The notes below the pieces were generated by a model. The model did not search any database, had not been told where the DNA came from, and saw nothing but the letters and a program-made list of their open reading frames with translations. A program made the translations under genes and the position numbers. A DNA stretch of 64,000 nucleotides from contig NC_052357.1 of the NCBI RefSeq assembly GCF_009727055.1, forward strand, positions 16,647,457-16,711,456, read 5' to 3'. This stretch comes from Benincasa hispida (Eukaryota > Streptophyta > Magnoliopsida > Cucurbitales > Cucurbitaceae). Shown here one piece after another: positions 11,700 to 22,440 of the stretch (position 1 is its first letter; each line of letters starts with the position of its first letter).

Positions 11700-13660
11700 G
11701 TAAATGACATACAATGTTTAAACATTATTTATCAACCCATCTACCTTCACAACATTTCTAATGTATGTGGATGTTGTATCATCAATCTCAATAGATGTAC
11801 AACATTGGCCATTCTTTGTATACCTCGATAACCACACTCTTATAGCATATCTCCTATTTCATCTTCATAAAAATTACCCCCAATTGTTAGTTGTGGAGAT
11901 GTTAAAAAAATTGACCAACCCAAATTTTCGGGATCTTTTACATAGAACACTTGTTTTGCTTAGGAGGCAAAAATAAATGGGTCTAATTTATGTCCAATAC
12001 GATTGAGGTCCACAATAGTAACCCAAACTCGTCTATATTGACTCCAATTCTATGGTCCACAATAGTAACCCAAACTCGTCTATATTGACTCCAATTCTAT
12101 TCTCAACCCAATTACATTTGAATAAAATAAATGATAATCCATGATAGTCAAGCTCCCATATTTCTTGTATTACACCATAAAAGGTCATATCTGACATGAC
12201 GGGCCTTTTGTCCTTAGCACTAAAGACTTGCATTGTGATAACCATTATACTAACTCCACTATTTTGAACCCTCCTAACATCATCACGATTCTTTGTATGA
12301 TAGTAGTAGCCCTTGACCATGTAACCAGAATATTTTGCCACAGTTGGACAAGGTCCATTAGCTATCCATCTCAAAGAAGGCGATATGAAATTTTTGGGAA
12401 CTTCGAGAGCTAGTTCAACCTACAATATATTTCATAATATTTTAGTAGTTAACATTTAATTATACATCAAATAGTAGATCTCTAGAGATTACCCATGTGG
12501 ACAACCACCGACTAAATGTACGATTATGCTCTTCTTAAGTCCATTTTCTACTTTTATTTTTACCAGAATTGAGCTTAGACAAAATATCTATATGTTGCCT
12601 ATTATAAATGAAAAAGTTATAGATTATTGAATAATCAAATAACCTAAAACGAGAATAATATGGAGATCCACATACTCGACGTAAGGAAGCACATCATTTA
12701 CAGTTTGAATGACATAAAGATGAGCTTGATCCAACTCATCCTTACTCGGTCTGATAAAAGAAGCAGCTGACAATGCTCTATTGTCTATTTGTCTATTTTT
12801 AAGTTCTGACCCAAACTCTGGCCACAAATTGTCTATTTTTTTCCACGATAGGGCATCTTTGGGATGTTTTAATAAACCATCTTTTTCTCTTTTTTTTTAG
12901 CATGTCACGTCAATAAACTTGTCGTGTCTTTACTTCGAAACATTCTTTCAAATCTTGGAATTGGGGGGAAATACCATATGACTTTTGCTGGGATATTCTT
13001 AGTCATTTCCTTTAAATTTTTGTGATGCTTCCATCTTGACGTACTACAAATAGGGCATACATTTGCATTAGAGAGTTCTTTTCTAAACAAGTAACAATCA
13101 TTTCTACATGCATGAATCTTTTTGTACTTCATTCCAAGAGTACCCAACATCTTTTTTGCTTCATAAGTAGAAGTTGGAATTTCATTAGGACTAGGTAATA
13201 TGTCAAGAATTAATTCCAACAATTAAGTGAAACTCTTATCGCTCCATCCAAATTTAGCTTTCAAATTATATAACTTTACTAATGTAGATATTTTGGAAAA
13301 AGTTATACAATTTGGGTACAATAGTTTCTTCACATCATCTAATAATTCTTCAAAATTATCGGATCTTTCACTAAAATAGTTATTTTATGCAGCCTCAAAC
13401 CTTCCAATTGTGTCATCAACATCAACATCATCCTCATCAATTTCGTCTCTTTCACTAGTAGACACATTTTCATTGTTTCTCTTAATCGGTAATGATTCAC
13501 CGTGAAAAATCCATATCTGATAACTTGGATCTATACCATTAAAAAATAAGTGATCTCTTATTTTGTTCACATTTAGAGTCTTTGCATTCACATGCTTCAA
13601 ACGTGGACAACTCATGACATTTCGTATATTTGAATGTTGTAGACCATTTTTAATAAACAA
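11700..13660 (-). pseudogene. CACTA TNP2-like transposase with internal deletion of the catalytic core
   Basis: On the minus strand: a Transpos_assoc-type N-terminus at 13385-13660 (HLFFNGIDPSYQIWIFHGES), the TNP2 N-terminal block at 12905-13222 (CRNDCYLFRKEL, CPICSTSRWK), a short stretch near 12840-12890 (DGLLKHPKDALSWKKID), then 12624-12827 starting WPEF and passing straight to SFIRPSKDELDQAHLYV. C-terminal DUF4216 follows at 12033-12374 (VIQEIWELDYHGLSF, LFKCNWV) and about 11760-11990 (QVFYVKDPENLGWS). In intact TNP2 proteins the large Transposase_21 catalytic region and most of DUF4218 lie between the last N-terminal and first C-terminal pieces; here they are absent. The protein would lack the DDE active site. 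Confidence 0.8.
12007..12100. repeat. Exact 47-bp tandem duplication
   Basis: 12007-12053 is repeated without a mismatch at 12054-12100, inside the DUF4216 part of the TNP2-like remnant. Exactness against otherwise decayed sequence suggests a very recent event or a gap-filling artefact; an adapter lies 320 bp away. Confidence 0.95.
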
Positions 13661-13692
13661 CTTGACCCCTAAACCATACTCAACTTAATCTA

Positions 13693-13693
<1 letters not shown>

Positions 13694-13736
<43 letters not shown>
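13694..13736. repeat. Homopolymer run of 43 A
   Basis: An uninterrupted A tract just upstream of the TNP2-like coding remnant (a T tract in its sense). Length is unlikely to be accurate in short-read assembly. A similar but shorter A run lies at about 11608-11626. Confidence 0.95.
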
Positions 13737-13738
<2 letters not shown>

Positions 13739-14187
13739 ATGATTGTAAAATAAGCAACATCAACAAATTTAAAGAAGCTTAATCATTGGAACAAAACATA
13801 AAATTAATTTAGCCTATTAAGTATTTCCATTTTTGTTTTTATCCTATATTTATTCATGTACCTTATGTTTCCTTATTCTCCAAATATCATTAACAAGCTC
13901 TCCACTAGACAACACCATTGTATTCGATTTTCTTAACCACCTTTTCTCTCAAACATAACCAAAAGCATTTCAGATAACTCCTAAGTAACACTTGAACCAC
14001 ACCAATCAATAATCAACAAACTTCAAGACTACCAACCAAGTATATATTCTTCAACTAATTTAATTCCATCATTTCTAAATTTCAATAAGTTTAATCATTA
14101 AATAAAAATAAAATGAATTAAATAACTTTAAATTACTAAATTGAAAATTCATATGAAAAAAAAATTATACATTTCCAAGGAAACAAC

Positions 14188-14813
14188 TTAAACAACCCAC
14201 AAACTTGAAGAGATTCGAACCAGAGCTCGAAGATTGGAACGCCGGCGAACACCAAACCTTTGTGAACAGATTTGAGACGGAAGATCTAACAAACGGTGAG
14301 CTGACCATGATGCTGGTGACCCACCTTTACTACCGAAGCCACCGAAAGAAACCCACCGGAAAAACTCCACGAAACCCATCGGACAACCCACGAAAGCAAC
14401 CGGATACACTCGAATTAGACAACGCACTGACAGAATCCTACCAGATAAAACCCAACTGCACAACCAACCCACGTGAAATGCCGGAGAACACCCAACCGGA
14501 CAACCAACCCACGCGACTTGTCGGAGAACACCCAACTAGACAACCAAGATCTTAAGGAAAATCGGTGACGACAACCCGAACTGAACCCACGAAAACCAAC
14601 CAAAAACCCACGAATACCGGTGATGACAACCCACGAACTGATGTACACAACAAGCTGAGAGCACCGGTGACGACAACCCCACCTGAAGGCAACGCCGAGC
14701 AGCTGAGAAAGAAGAGAGTTTGTTTGGGTAAGAGTTGGTCGAGGGTTTGTAATTTTGGTAAAATGAGAGCGGTGCGAGTTGAGAGAAGATCACGAGTTGA
14801 AATGGAATTTTGA
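14188..14813. other. GC-richer leader region inside the CACTA element with repeated acccac/ccggag phrases
   Basis: Several overlapping ORFs on both strands arise because this stretch is GC-richer and stop-poor, not because of a recognisable protein. Phrases such as aacccacgaa, gacaacccac and ccaaccaaaaaccca recur. By position it would be the 5' untranslated or first-exon part of the minus-strand TNP2 transcript. A similar GC-rich repetitive block occurs in the second CACTA element at 35146-35660. Confidence 0.5.
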
Positions 14814-14839
14814 TAAAATTAAAATAATAATAATAATAA

Positions 14840-14991
14840 TGGGAGGCCTTTAATGCGGTTTTAAACCGATATTGTTGGCCATCTTCAATGTCGGTTTAAA
14901 ACCAACATTAAGGATCCATTTTTTTAAACCGACATTCTACATCCAAGAATACTATTTTCAACTGACATTGAAGCCCAAAATTATTGTAGTG
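14840..14991. repeat. CACTA subterminal repeats and right terminal inverted repeat
   Basis: Contains AATGTCGGTTTAAAACC and AACCGACATT units and ends ATTATTGTAGTG. Much shorter than the left array. Confidence 0.8.
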
Positions 14992-15059
14992 ATAAATTAA
15001 ATTATCGAGTCATTTCTCAAAGTAATGATGAAATTACAAATGATTAAATTTGGGACTAA

Positions 15060-15700
15060 CTAAAAGTTGACCCCCAAATTGAAATTGAAGATAGAAGTTC
15101 GCAAATTCCTATTATGTAACTTGTTTTCGTTGTGATCATTGGTTCAAATAAAATATTTTGATACATTTTGATATTAATATTATTTGGACTTATGTCCAAT
15201 TGAGCCTAAAATAGTCGTAATTGGCCTAAAGACCAACAATACCAAGATTTAGTTAATTGGGCCCAAGGGCTGTCTATGGACCAACCAAACTCAAGCCTAT
15301 AAAACTTACTTGAGAACTCTATAAATAGAGGAATTCTCCTTCATTTGAAGTATTCATCAATTTTAGACTCCATAAAGTACTCTAGAGAGAATTCTCCTAG
15401 TAATTAGAAAATTCCTTGACTTCTGAAGTTGAACACTCTTTGAAGATACAAATTTTCTGAAGATATAAATATTCTTTAAAGACTCAAACTTCAAATATCC
15501 ACAAGTTACTTCCACAAATCAAGTATATACATTCAACAAAGAGAATAAATGTTTCATGTACTAAAAATTGAACCACATTCATATAAATCGCATAAATACA
15601 AGTTCAACTCGACGAAACATAATTTTCAAAAAACCTGGTGTTAACACTATCATCTCAACATATTTTGCAACAATATCATCTGAAACTATTTTCCAATAAA
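15060..15700 (+). repeat. LTR fragment with TATA box, inverted relative to the LTR at 6708-7112
   Basis: 15070-15300 is a diverged inverse copy of 6708-7000 (shared caaattgaaattgaaga, tatttggact-gtccaattga and gggcccaagggct phrases). It continues into CTATAAATAG at 15319-15328 and a tctagagagaattctc leader-like stretch. This is what the left LTR lacks. No gag follows on the right, so it is an isolated or truncated LTR. The right boundary is uncertain. Confidence 0.6.
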
Positions 15701-15774
15701 CCTTTTCCCCTCATTCTCTTTGGAAGATATCAATTTAATTTGTCATCGTAATATTTCTCATATAAGCCTCCCCA

Positions 15775-15842
15775 TATATATACCTCATATATATATATAT
15801 ATATACGCACACATATACATATATATATATATATATCACACA

Positions 15843-15875
<33 letters not shown>

Positions 15876-16022
15876 AATATATATATATACACATACACGT
15901 ATATATATACACACATATACACATACACATATATATACACACATACATATATGTATATATATACACATACATATATACATATACATATACATACATACAT
16001 ATACGTATACGTATACATATAC
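15775..16022. repeat. AT/ATACAC compound microsatellite
   Basis: About 250 bp of (AT)n mixed with ATACAC and ATACGT units. The apparent Tyr/Ile-rich ORFs on both strands are products of the repeat. Confidence 0.97.
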
Positions 16023-16212
16023 CACAATAAAGTGATTTTATATGTCTTACAAAACATAATAATAATTATAACAAATAATAAAGCATTTAATTTAAAAGTA
16101 TATGGCCTAATTTAAAGTAAAACTTTGAGATATTTTAAACAGTTTAACAAAAAAACAAGTTGAATGGTAATAATCAATTTTTTTTTTAATTATTTCTTAA
16201 AAAAGGTTAAAT

Positions 16213-16529
16213 TGTTGTGAAATTAGGACTACAACAAGCACAACGGAAACATGAATATAGAGAAAATATAATATAATAATATATAAATAATATATATATA
16301 TATAATAAAATAATTAAAATTATGAAAATTGAGTAGAATTTTGAAGTGGATTTCTCACCAATTGTGTTATTTCAAAATCTACCAAATGTCACTATTTATA
16401 GGCAAAGTGGTAAGTATGATTTGATACACTTTGGATACTATACATAAGTAGTTGAATGATACATGGACAACATATGTGCTAATGGAAAAATGATATTTGA
16501 CATTAGACACTAAACATGAACATCTAACA
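16213..16529 (-). repeat. 3' LTR of a minus-strand Ty1/copia remnant
   Basis: On the minus strand it begins TGTTAGATGTTC at 16529, contains a CTATAAATAG TATA box around 16393-16402, and ends CACAACA at 16213. Its position immediately downstream of a copia pol 3' end supports the assignment. The primer site end is not present. An (AT)-rich run at 16262-16310 lies inside. Confidence 0.6.
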
Positions 16530-16689
16530 CCTATTTATAATAATTATAATACTCTCTCTTAGATGCCTATTATAAATATATGAGATATTCTCGCTAAAAC
16601 CATACTAGGAAAAAAGCCAATGAGAAAAAAATCCTATTGAAGAAAAAAGAGTACATATTTCATATAATTTAATAATCCTAAAAGAATAT

Positions 16690-16985
16690 GATATATTCGC
16701 TCAACCTCATGGAAACATCACTTGAGATATCTGAATCACAACATTGCAATGTTGTGCACCAATTTCTCTAAGGTTGTGGTAGGTAATGCCTTTGTAAATA
16801 AGTTGGTCAGGTTATCCTTCGAATAAATTTGTTGTATAGTGATGTCACCATTTTTTTCGAGATCATAATTGTAGAAAAGTTTTGGTGAAATATGCTTAGT
16901 TCTATCTCATTTAATATATCCTCATTTGATTTGGGCTATATTTGAAAATACTAGTCATCTAAGAATCATTAACAATTAAAATTGG
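16690..16985 (-). pseudogene. Ty1/copia pol 3' end (RNase H C-terminus)
   Basis: Reverse-strand reading gives RTKHISPKLFYNYDLEKNGD followed by ITIQQIYSKDNLTNLFTKAL and PTTTLEKLVHNIAML, the invariant C-terminal end of copia polyproteins (LFTKALP block). A stop and a frame change follow. It contains a perfect 20-bp palindrome at 16737-16756 (CACAACATTGCAATGTTGTG). Upstream parts of the element are missing, so the copy is 5'-truncated. Confidence 0.8.
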
Positions 16986-17603
16986 TTAATTACCTACATC
17001 AAAGATCAAAGGTACAACCTATCGAGCTGAGTTATTTGGTTACTTCCCTTACCCAAAAACTTAAGTTTTTAGGTAGATAAAACTATAAAATCCACTTTAG
17101 AGTAAATAATAATGTTACAAGAGTTTGATCAACAATTCATAAAATCTCCTACACCATCTCAATCAAAACTAGGTCTAGAAAGTATATATATGTATACTAC
17201 TAAATATCAGTAAATAATAATATTCAAACTTATAAATGATGAAGATTGAAGATCAGTTGGTTGTTGGTCTTTTATTATTATTTTTTTTTGTATGGATGTT
17301 TTATTCTTACAACATGCAACCTTTTCATGGTTATGTTTTGTGTGTGTACGGATTGGTGAGGATAGATATAGTTTGTAATTTTGGAATAGTTCATATGGAT
17401 CGGTAATTCTAGTAATTTTAGATTTGTCATATTGGGGTTAATAGTGTTCTCACTCTCTAAATATAGTTTCAAACTAACTTTTGACTTTAAGAACATCTTT
17501 TTATTGCTTTAGAAGTCTTTCAAATAACTAAGAAGTGCTTTGGAACGTTAAATGAGTATTATTCTTTTTGAACGTTAGGTCTTTTTTTTTACAGTTTTGG
17601 TCG
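16986..17603. other. AT-rich spacer, no gene seen
   Basis: Non-coding sequence between the truncated copia fragment and the Athila-like LTR. No recognisable domain, RNA gene or repeat boundary. Confidence 0.5.
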
Positions 17604-18906
17604 TGCTAGCACCAAAAATATATTATCTCCCTCTCCTTAATTCGAAATTGTTAGGCTATTTAATGAGTTTAATTGATGTTTTCTAGGTCTCGAGTGCACA
17701 AGAAGTTGAATAAGATGTGTGGTGCGAAAAGACGATAAAACGACCAAGTTTTGAGCTAAATTGTGCAAAAAAGGAAAGAAGACCGAGAAATTACCATTAT
17801 GCCCCTAGTCTGAGCGTTGTGCAACGCTCAAAGGCAGTAGCCTTACATTCTCGCAAAGATAGGCCAGTGTTGCAACACTACGAACTTTGATGGAGGTTTG
17901 CACGCTATCTTGCGCAATGTTGCAACATTGCGACACCTGCTTTATATTACATTTCAGTTCGAAATGTTAGGTTATCGTGCTGTTTTTCCATTTTTTTTCG
18001 CTTGTTTTCTAATCCTCTCTACTGTAAACACTAATTTCTTACAATTTTTATCATCTTGGAGCTTGATTATTGTCATTTTGGAGGATGGTTTGTGGCTAAG
18101 AGGTAAGTGCTTAGTTCGGATCTTGTAGTTTATTTCCATTCATTTTTCATTCTTGAGACTTGAACTGTATTCTTGTTGGGATTATTTTGAATTTTAAAGG
18201 TTTCATCTTGTATTCATTCTTCAGTCTATCTTGCATGGGATAATCGGACAAATTAACCATGTTGGTATGATTGATTGCTTTTGATTAGTCCTAATTTGTA
18301 ATCGTTAGGTAGTTAATCATCTAGAAGAAAGGATTAAGTAAGTTTGTAAAGTCAATTTGGGATTTCATTTGATAAACAATACTTTCTAATCTAGATAAAT
18401 CTCACTCGAATAATTCGTAGACGAAGGAAATCTATTATTCAGCTTAGCATGCCCTTAAACTTAATGCTTGTTATTTTAGGATTAGTGGAGGATTCTTGCT
18501 CAAACTATAAATTAACTTGATCTTAAGGACTACAGGTTAGGATTTTAAGCGAGTAGGCTAAATTTTAATGGAAAAATCTCACACTAATTTTATGATTAAG
18601 TCCATGAAAGAATTAAAAGGAATGAGATAAACTAGGCCGACCCAAGCTAAATGTTTTGTTTTGATTGATAAATTTTTGCACTAAAATTCACTCAATTCAC
18701 TACGTGCATTTAATTTACTTTGCATCATTTTCATTTTCATGCAGTTTACATTAATTAGCCTCACAAACCCCCCAGGTAACATCCTATAAGTTTTGAGGTT
18801 AAGGAATCTTAATCGGCTCTCTGAGGATGGACTTCGTGCTTCCCTTGCTATATTTAGTAGAGTAAGGCACAAAAATTAATTTGGTGTGTACGACCAAGCA
18901 TTTACA
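17604..18906 (+). repeat. Left LTR of the Athila-like element
   Basis: About 1.3 kb. Its U3 side contains three perfect inverted repeats centred on or near TTGCAA at 17813-17828, 17866-17879 and 17913-17932, spaced about 50 bp apart. The 3' end is directly followed by the primer binding site. Confidence 0.88.
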
Positions 18907-18911
18907 AAATT

Positions 18912-18929
18912 TGGCGCCGTTGTCAGGGA
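18912..18929 (+). promoter_or_regulatory. tRNA-Asp-type primer binding site
   Basis: TGGCGCCGTTGTCAGGGA lies five bases after the LTR end. It matches the primer site used by Athila-type elements (expected TGGCGCCGTTGCCGGGGA) with two transitions. Confidence 0.85.
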
Positions 18930-19299
18930 GCCAACAAATTTCTTAAGTTTAAGGCTTATAGTTTCTTTCTTGCTAATCCTCTTTTTCCCTTATTGATGCA
19001 TGACTGATGCTCTCAAATTCTCTAGACTATTATACTTTGCAAAAATTTACCGGGAGGAGTGAAGGATTAGAGAGAGAGGAGAGAGCAAGCTGCGCGTGAA
19101 GGAAAGATCCATGTTGAAGACATGTCAGACGAAGAGTTTGAAGAAGAAGGTGTTTCTGAAGATGCACTATCAATCATGGCTAAATGCAAAAATTGCGAAA
19201 AGACACTTAGGGAGCTCGTAGCGCCTGATTTTACTCAATATCCTATCCAGAAACAACAGGTAATTTTGAATTAAAATCTTGATTATTTCACTTCCTCCC

Positions 19300-20390
19300 T
19301 TCCTTTTCTGGATTTGTAGGAGGGGATTCACACAAGCATCTGAAAGAGTTCTACCTTATGTGCGATGTCATGAAGTCGAATGGGATAACTCAGGAACAGA
19401 TCAACATGAGGGCATTCCCCTTCTCATTGAAAGACGACACCAAGGAGTGGCTCTACATCTTGTCGCCAGGGAGCATTACATCCTGGGAGGAATTATAGAA
19501 GTTGTTCGTGGAGAAGTTTTTTCCTGCCTCTCGAGCTGCTAGCATAAGAAAGAAGATCTAAAGCATATTATAGTTTGATGGGAAACACTTCACGAATACT
19601 GGGAGTGTTTCAAGAAGACGTGTACATAATTCCTTCACCACTAGATTTCAGACCAGCTACTAATTCAATATTTCTACAATGGGCTAATGTAGTCTGATAA
19701 GAGTAGCATTGATGCCACTGCAGAAGTAGCCTTAGTCAACAAAACTCCCACTGAGGTGATGAAACTGATAGCAACCATGGCTTCCAACTATCAACAGTTT
19801 TGCCCGAGAGTCTTCGTCAATGTGAAATCGATTAAGTGAACTCTGTAAAGAAATATTTGATATTGTTTCTATTGTGAAATAGTTAACGATTCCTAAGAAA
19901 AAGGGTCGGCCTGCTGTTGTTTGTCAAGTGTGTCTTGGAGTAGGAGACACAACTGATGCTTACCCAAGTGTGCAACAAAGGACGATGCCTGAGGTGAATG
20001 CTATTGGAGGGTCAATTTTAACGGGCAAAATAAATGAGAAGACCCTTATAGTCAGACGTACAATCTTGAGTGGCGAGACCACCTAAACTTCAAATGGCAT
20101 GAACAGAACGAGTAAGCTCAACCTGGTCACGAGGCTTCATCTAGCTCATGTATGTCTATGGAAGACATGGTAAAAACCCTAGTTGACAATTCTCTTAAAT
20201 TTCAGCTAGACACCAAGATTGCCTCTAATACTTCGGGGACTCAAGTCTTTCAGTTTACCACCTCAGTGAGCAAGTTGGAGAGACAGTCTAATAAGCTCCC
20301 GTCTCAACCAGAATTGAACTCGAGAGAGAATATAGGTGTTATAACACTCCAAAGTGGCAAAGAGTTGGAGCCATCCATTGAACAATGAAG
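19300..20390 (+). pseudogene. Athila-like gag remnant
   Basis: 19317-19560 in one frame gives HKHLKEFYLMCDVMKSNGIT and INMRAFPFSLKDDTKEWLY, then SPGSITSWEEL, a stop, and EKFFPASRAASIRKKI. This is the standard Retrotrans_gag domain. Downstream the text decays, with frame changes through 19560-20150. 20152-20388 holds a short open frame with a spacer (SKLERQSNKLPSQPELNSRE and VITLQSGKELEPS), typical of the region between gag and protease. No zinc knuckle could be read. Non-functional. Confidence 0.8.
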
Positions 20391-20519
20391 CTAGAGATGA
20401 AAGAGCAAAAAAAGCACTTCTTCAAATTCTATAATCAAACCACAACAAGATAAGAACAAGGGAGTATCAGTATCGTCTAACCTTCTTCCTTCATTAAATG
20501 CTTACGTACCTAAAACACC

Positions 20520-22440
20520 TTTTCCTTCTAGGTTTACGAGACTAGAGGAGCTTGTGGAGATAAGGATTGGGAGCTATTGGAGATGTTCAAGAAAGTGGAA
20601 ATCAACATCTCTCTCCTTGATGTTGTAAAACAAATTCTAAAGTATGCTAAGTTTCTTAAGGAATTTTGCACGAGGAAGAGGCAAGCAAAATAGAAAGAGA
20701 GGATGGTGGTAAATCAGTCAGTGTCTGCGATCCTTCAAAAGAATTTACCTGAAAAACAAAAGGGTCCAGATATATTTTCTCTTCCTTATGTGATTGGGAA
20801 GAAAAAGGAAAGAAAGAGCTATGTTAGATTTTGGTGTATCCATTAATGTAATGCCATACTTCATTTACCAAGAACTAAAATTAAAAGACCTAATTGAGAC
20901 TTGAGTAGTAATACAATTAGCTGATAGGTCTTTTATTCATCCATTAAAAATCATAGAAGGTGTCCTTGTTCAAGTTAATGACCTTCTTTTCCCTACTGAC
21001 TTTTACATTCTTAAAATAAAAGTGCGTATGTCGATTTCATCTGCATCGATCTTGCTTGGTCGGCCTTTCATAAAAATGGTGAAGACCAAGATCGATGCAG
21101 ATGAAGGTACATTGTCTGTTGATTTTGATGACGAAGTGTTAATTTTAATATTTTTTATGCTATTTAGTTGTCTTGAGTAGGAAGTAGTTTGGGACGTCTA
21201 TGATGATGACAAGGATGATTCAGGTGAATTGATCTCACTTGAAGAGCTTCCCACTTTATCCATGATAGAATCGGTAAGTATACCTCCTTATTCTGATAAT
21301 GATTCATTTGAAAAGGTGTTTCTTTCTATCATGTAGGGATCTAAAGTGGAACTGAAGAAGCTTCCTGACCATCTAAAGTATGCTTATCTTGGAGAAGTTG
21401 AAACATTGCCCGTGATTATTTCAAAGAATTTTACTGATGAGTAAGAAGAGCAATTGGTAAAGGTCTTGCAAAGATACGAGTTTGAAGAAGGGTGGACATT
21501 GGCGAACATTGAAGGTATTAGCCCCACTGTGTGTATGCACTAGATCACTCTTACAGAAAAAGCTAAGCCTTGTCAGCAACCCTAACGGCATTTAAATCTC
21601 ATTTTGGAGGAGATCGTGTCGAAATAGGTCTTTAAACTCCTCGATGAAGGTACTATTTACCCTATTGTTGATAGTAAGTGGGTTAGTTCCATATATGTAG
21701 TATATAAGAAAACATGTGCAACTATATTTAAAAATGAAGAGGGTAGCTTAATTTCTGTAAGAATTCAAAATGGATGGCGAATATGCATACATTTTAGGAA
21801 GTTAAATGTCGTTACTAGGAAAGATCACTTCCCCATCCCATTTATAGACTAGATGCTTGAGAGGTTGGCTTGAAAGCCTTTCTCTATTTTCTTGATGGTT
21901 TTTCAGGATTCTATTAGATCCCAATTAACCAAGAAGATCAACAGAAGATGACCATTACATGCCCTTTTGGTACCTTTCCTTTCAGAAGGATGTAGTTCGG
22001 GCTGTGTAATGCTACAGGTACTTTCTAGCGCTGCATGATGAGTATCTTTTCTGAATTTATAGAGAACTATATGGAAGTGTTTATGGATGATATCACTGTT
22101 TATGGGGACTCATTTCATGATTGTCTGTCAAACTTGTCTAAGGTACTATAGCGATGTTTTGAGTCTAACCTTGTGTTTAATTTTGGAAAATGTCATTTTA
22201 TTGACTCGCATGAGATTGTACTTGGACATATTATTTCTGACCATGTATTGAGGTTGATCTTGCTAAAGTTAATGTTACTGCTAAGCTTCTTTACCCTACA
22301 AACGTGAGGGAGGTTTAATCTTTTCTTATGCATGTAGGTTTCTACTGCAGGTTTATTAAGGATTTCAGCAAGATTGCTCAACCAATGATCTTTCTTCTTC
22401 ACAAGGACGTAGATTTTAAATTTGGTGATGAATGCAAAGC
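20520..22440 (+). pseudogene. Athila-like protease to reverse transcriptase remnant
   Basis: Protease C-terminus near 21043-21100 (SASILLGRPFIKMVKTKIDA). Pre-RT segment near 21345-21560 (LKKLPDHLKYAYLGEVETLP, WTLANIEGISPTVCMH). RT fingers near 21610-21700 (KLLDEGTIYPIVDSKWVSS). Active-site box FMDDITVYGDSFHDC near 22081-22125. The strings are separated by stop codons and frameshifts. RT here would copy the element RNA in the particle; the copy is clearly dead. Confidence 0.82.

Larger units (their letters stand above)
7870..14991 (-). mobile_element. CACTA (En/Spm) DNA transposon, 7.1 kb, coding on minus strand
   Basis: Left end CACTAGAAGAATTTTGGGTT and right end (reverse complement) CACTACAATAATTTTGGGCT form imperfect terminal inverted repeats. 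The flanking 3-bp sequences are ACA and ATA, an imperfect target duplication. Both ends carry many subterminal copies of ATGTCGGTT and its complement AACCGACAT, typical of CACTA elements. Inside, all on the minus strand, are a TNP2-like gene and a second gene with Transposase_24, DUF8039 and Ulp1 domains. Loss of the TNP2 catalytic core and several frame breaks make it non-autonomous. A mate-pair adapter at 11649-11686 and a 47-bp exact tandem duplication at 12007-12100 show that part of the interior may be misassembled. Confidence 0.92.

Noticed and set aside
14188..14813. Overlapping 77-116-codon frames in GC-rich sequence
   Set aside because: Repeated acccac/ccggag phrases give open frames on both strands; no recognisable protein.
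15720..16115. Tyr/Ile/His-rich open frames on both strands
   Set aside because: Direct translation of an AT/ATACAC microsatellite; identical character in all frames.
16737..16756. 20-bp perfect palindrome CACAACATTGCAATGTTGTG
   Set aside because: It lies within the coding text of copia RNase H (LVHNIAM) and is most simply explained by chance mutation of that conserved stretch.
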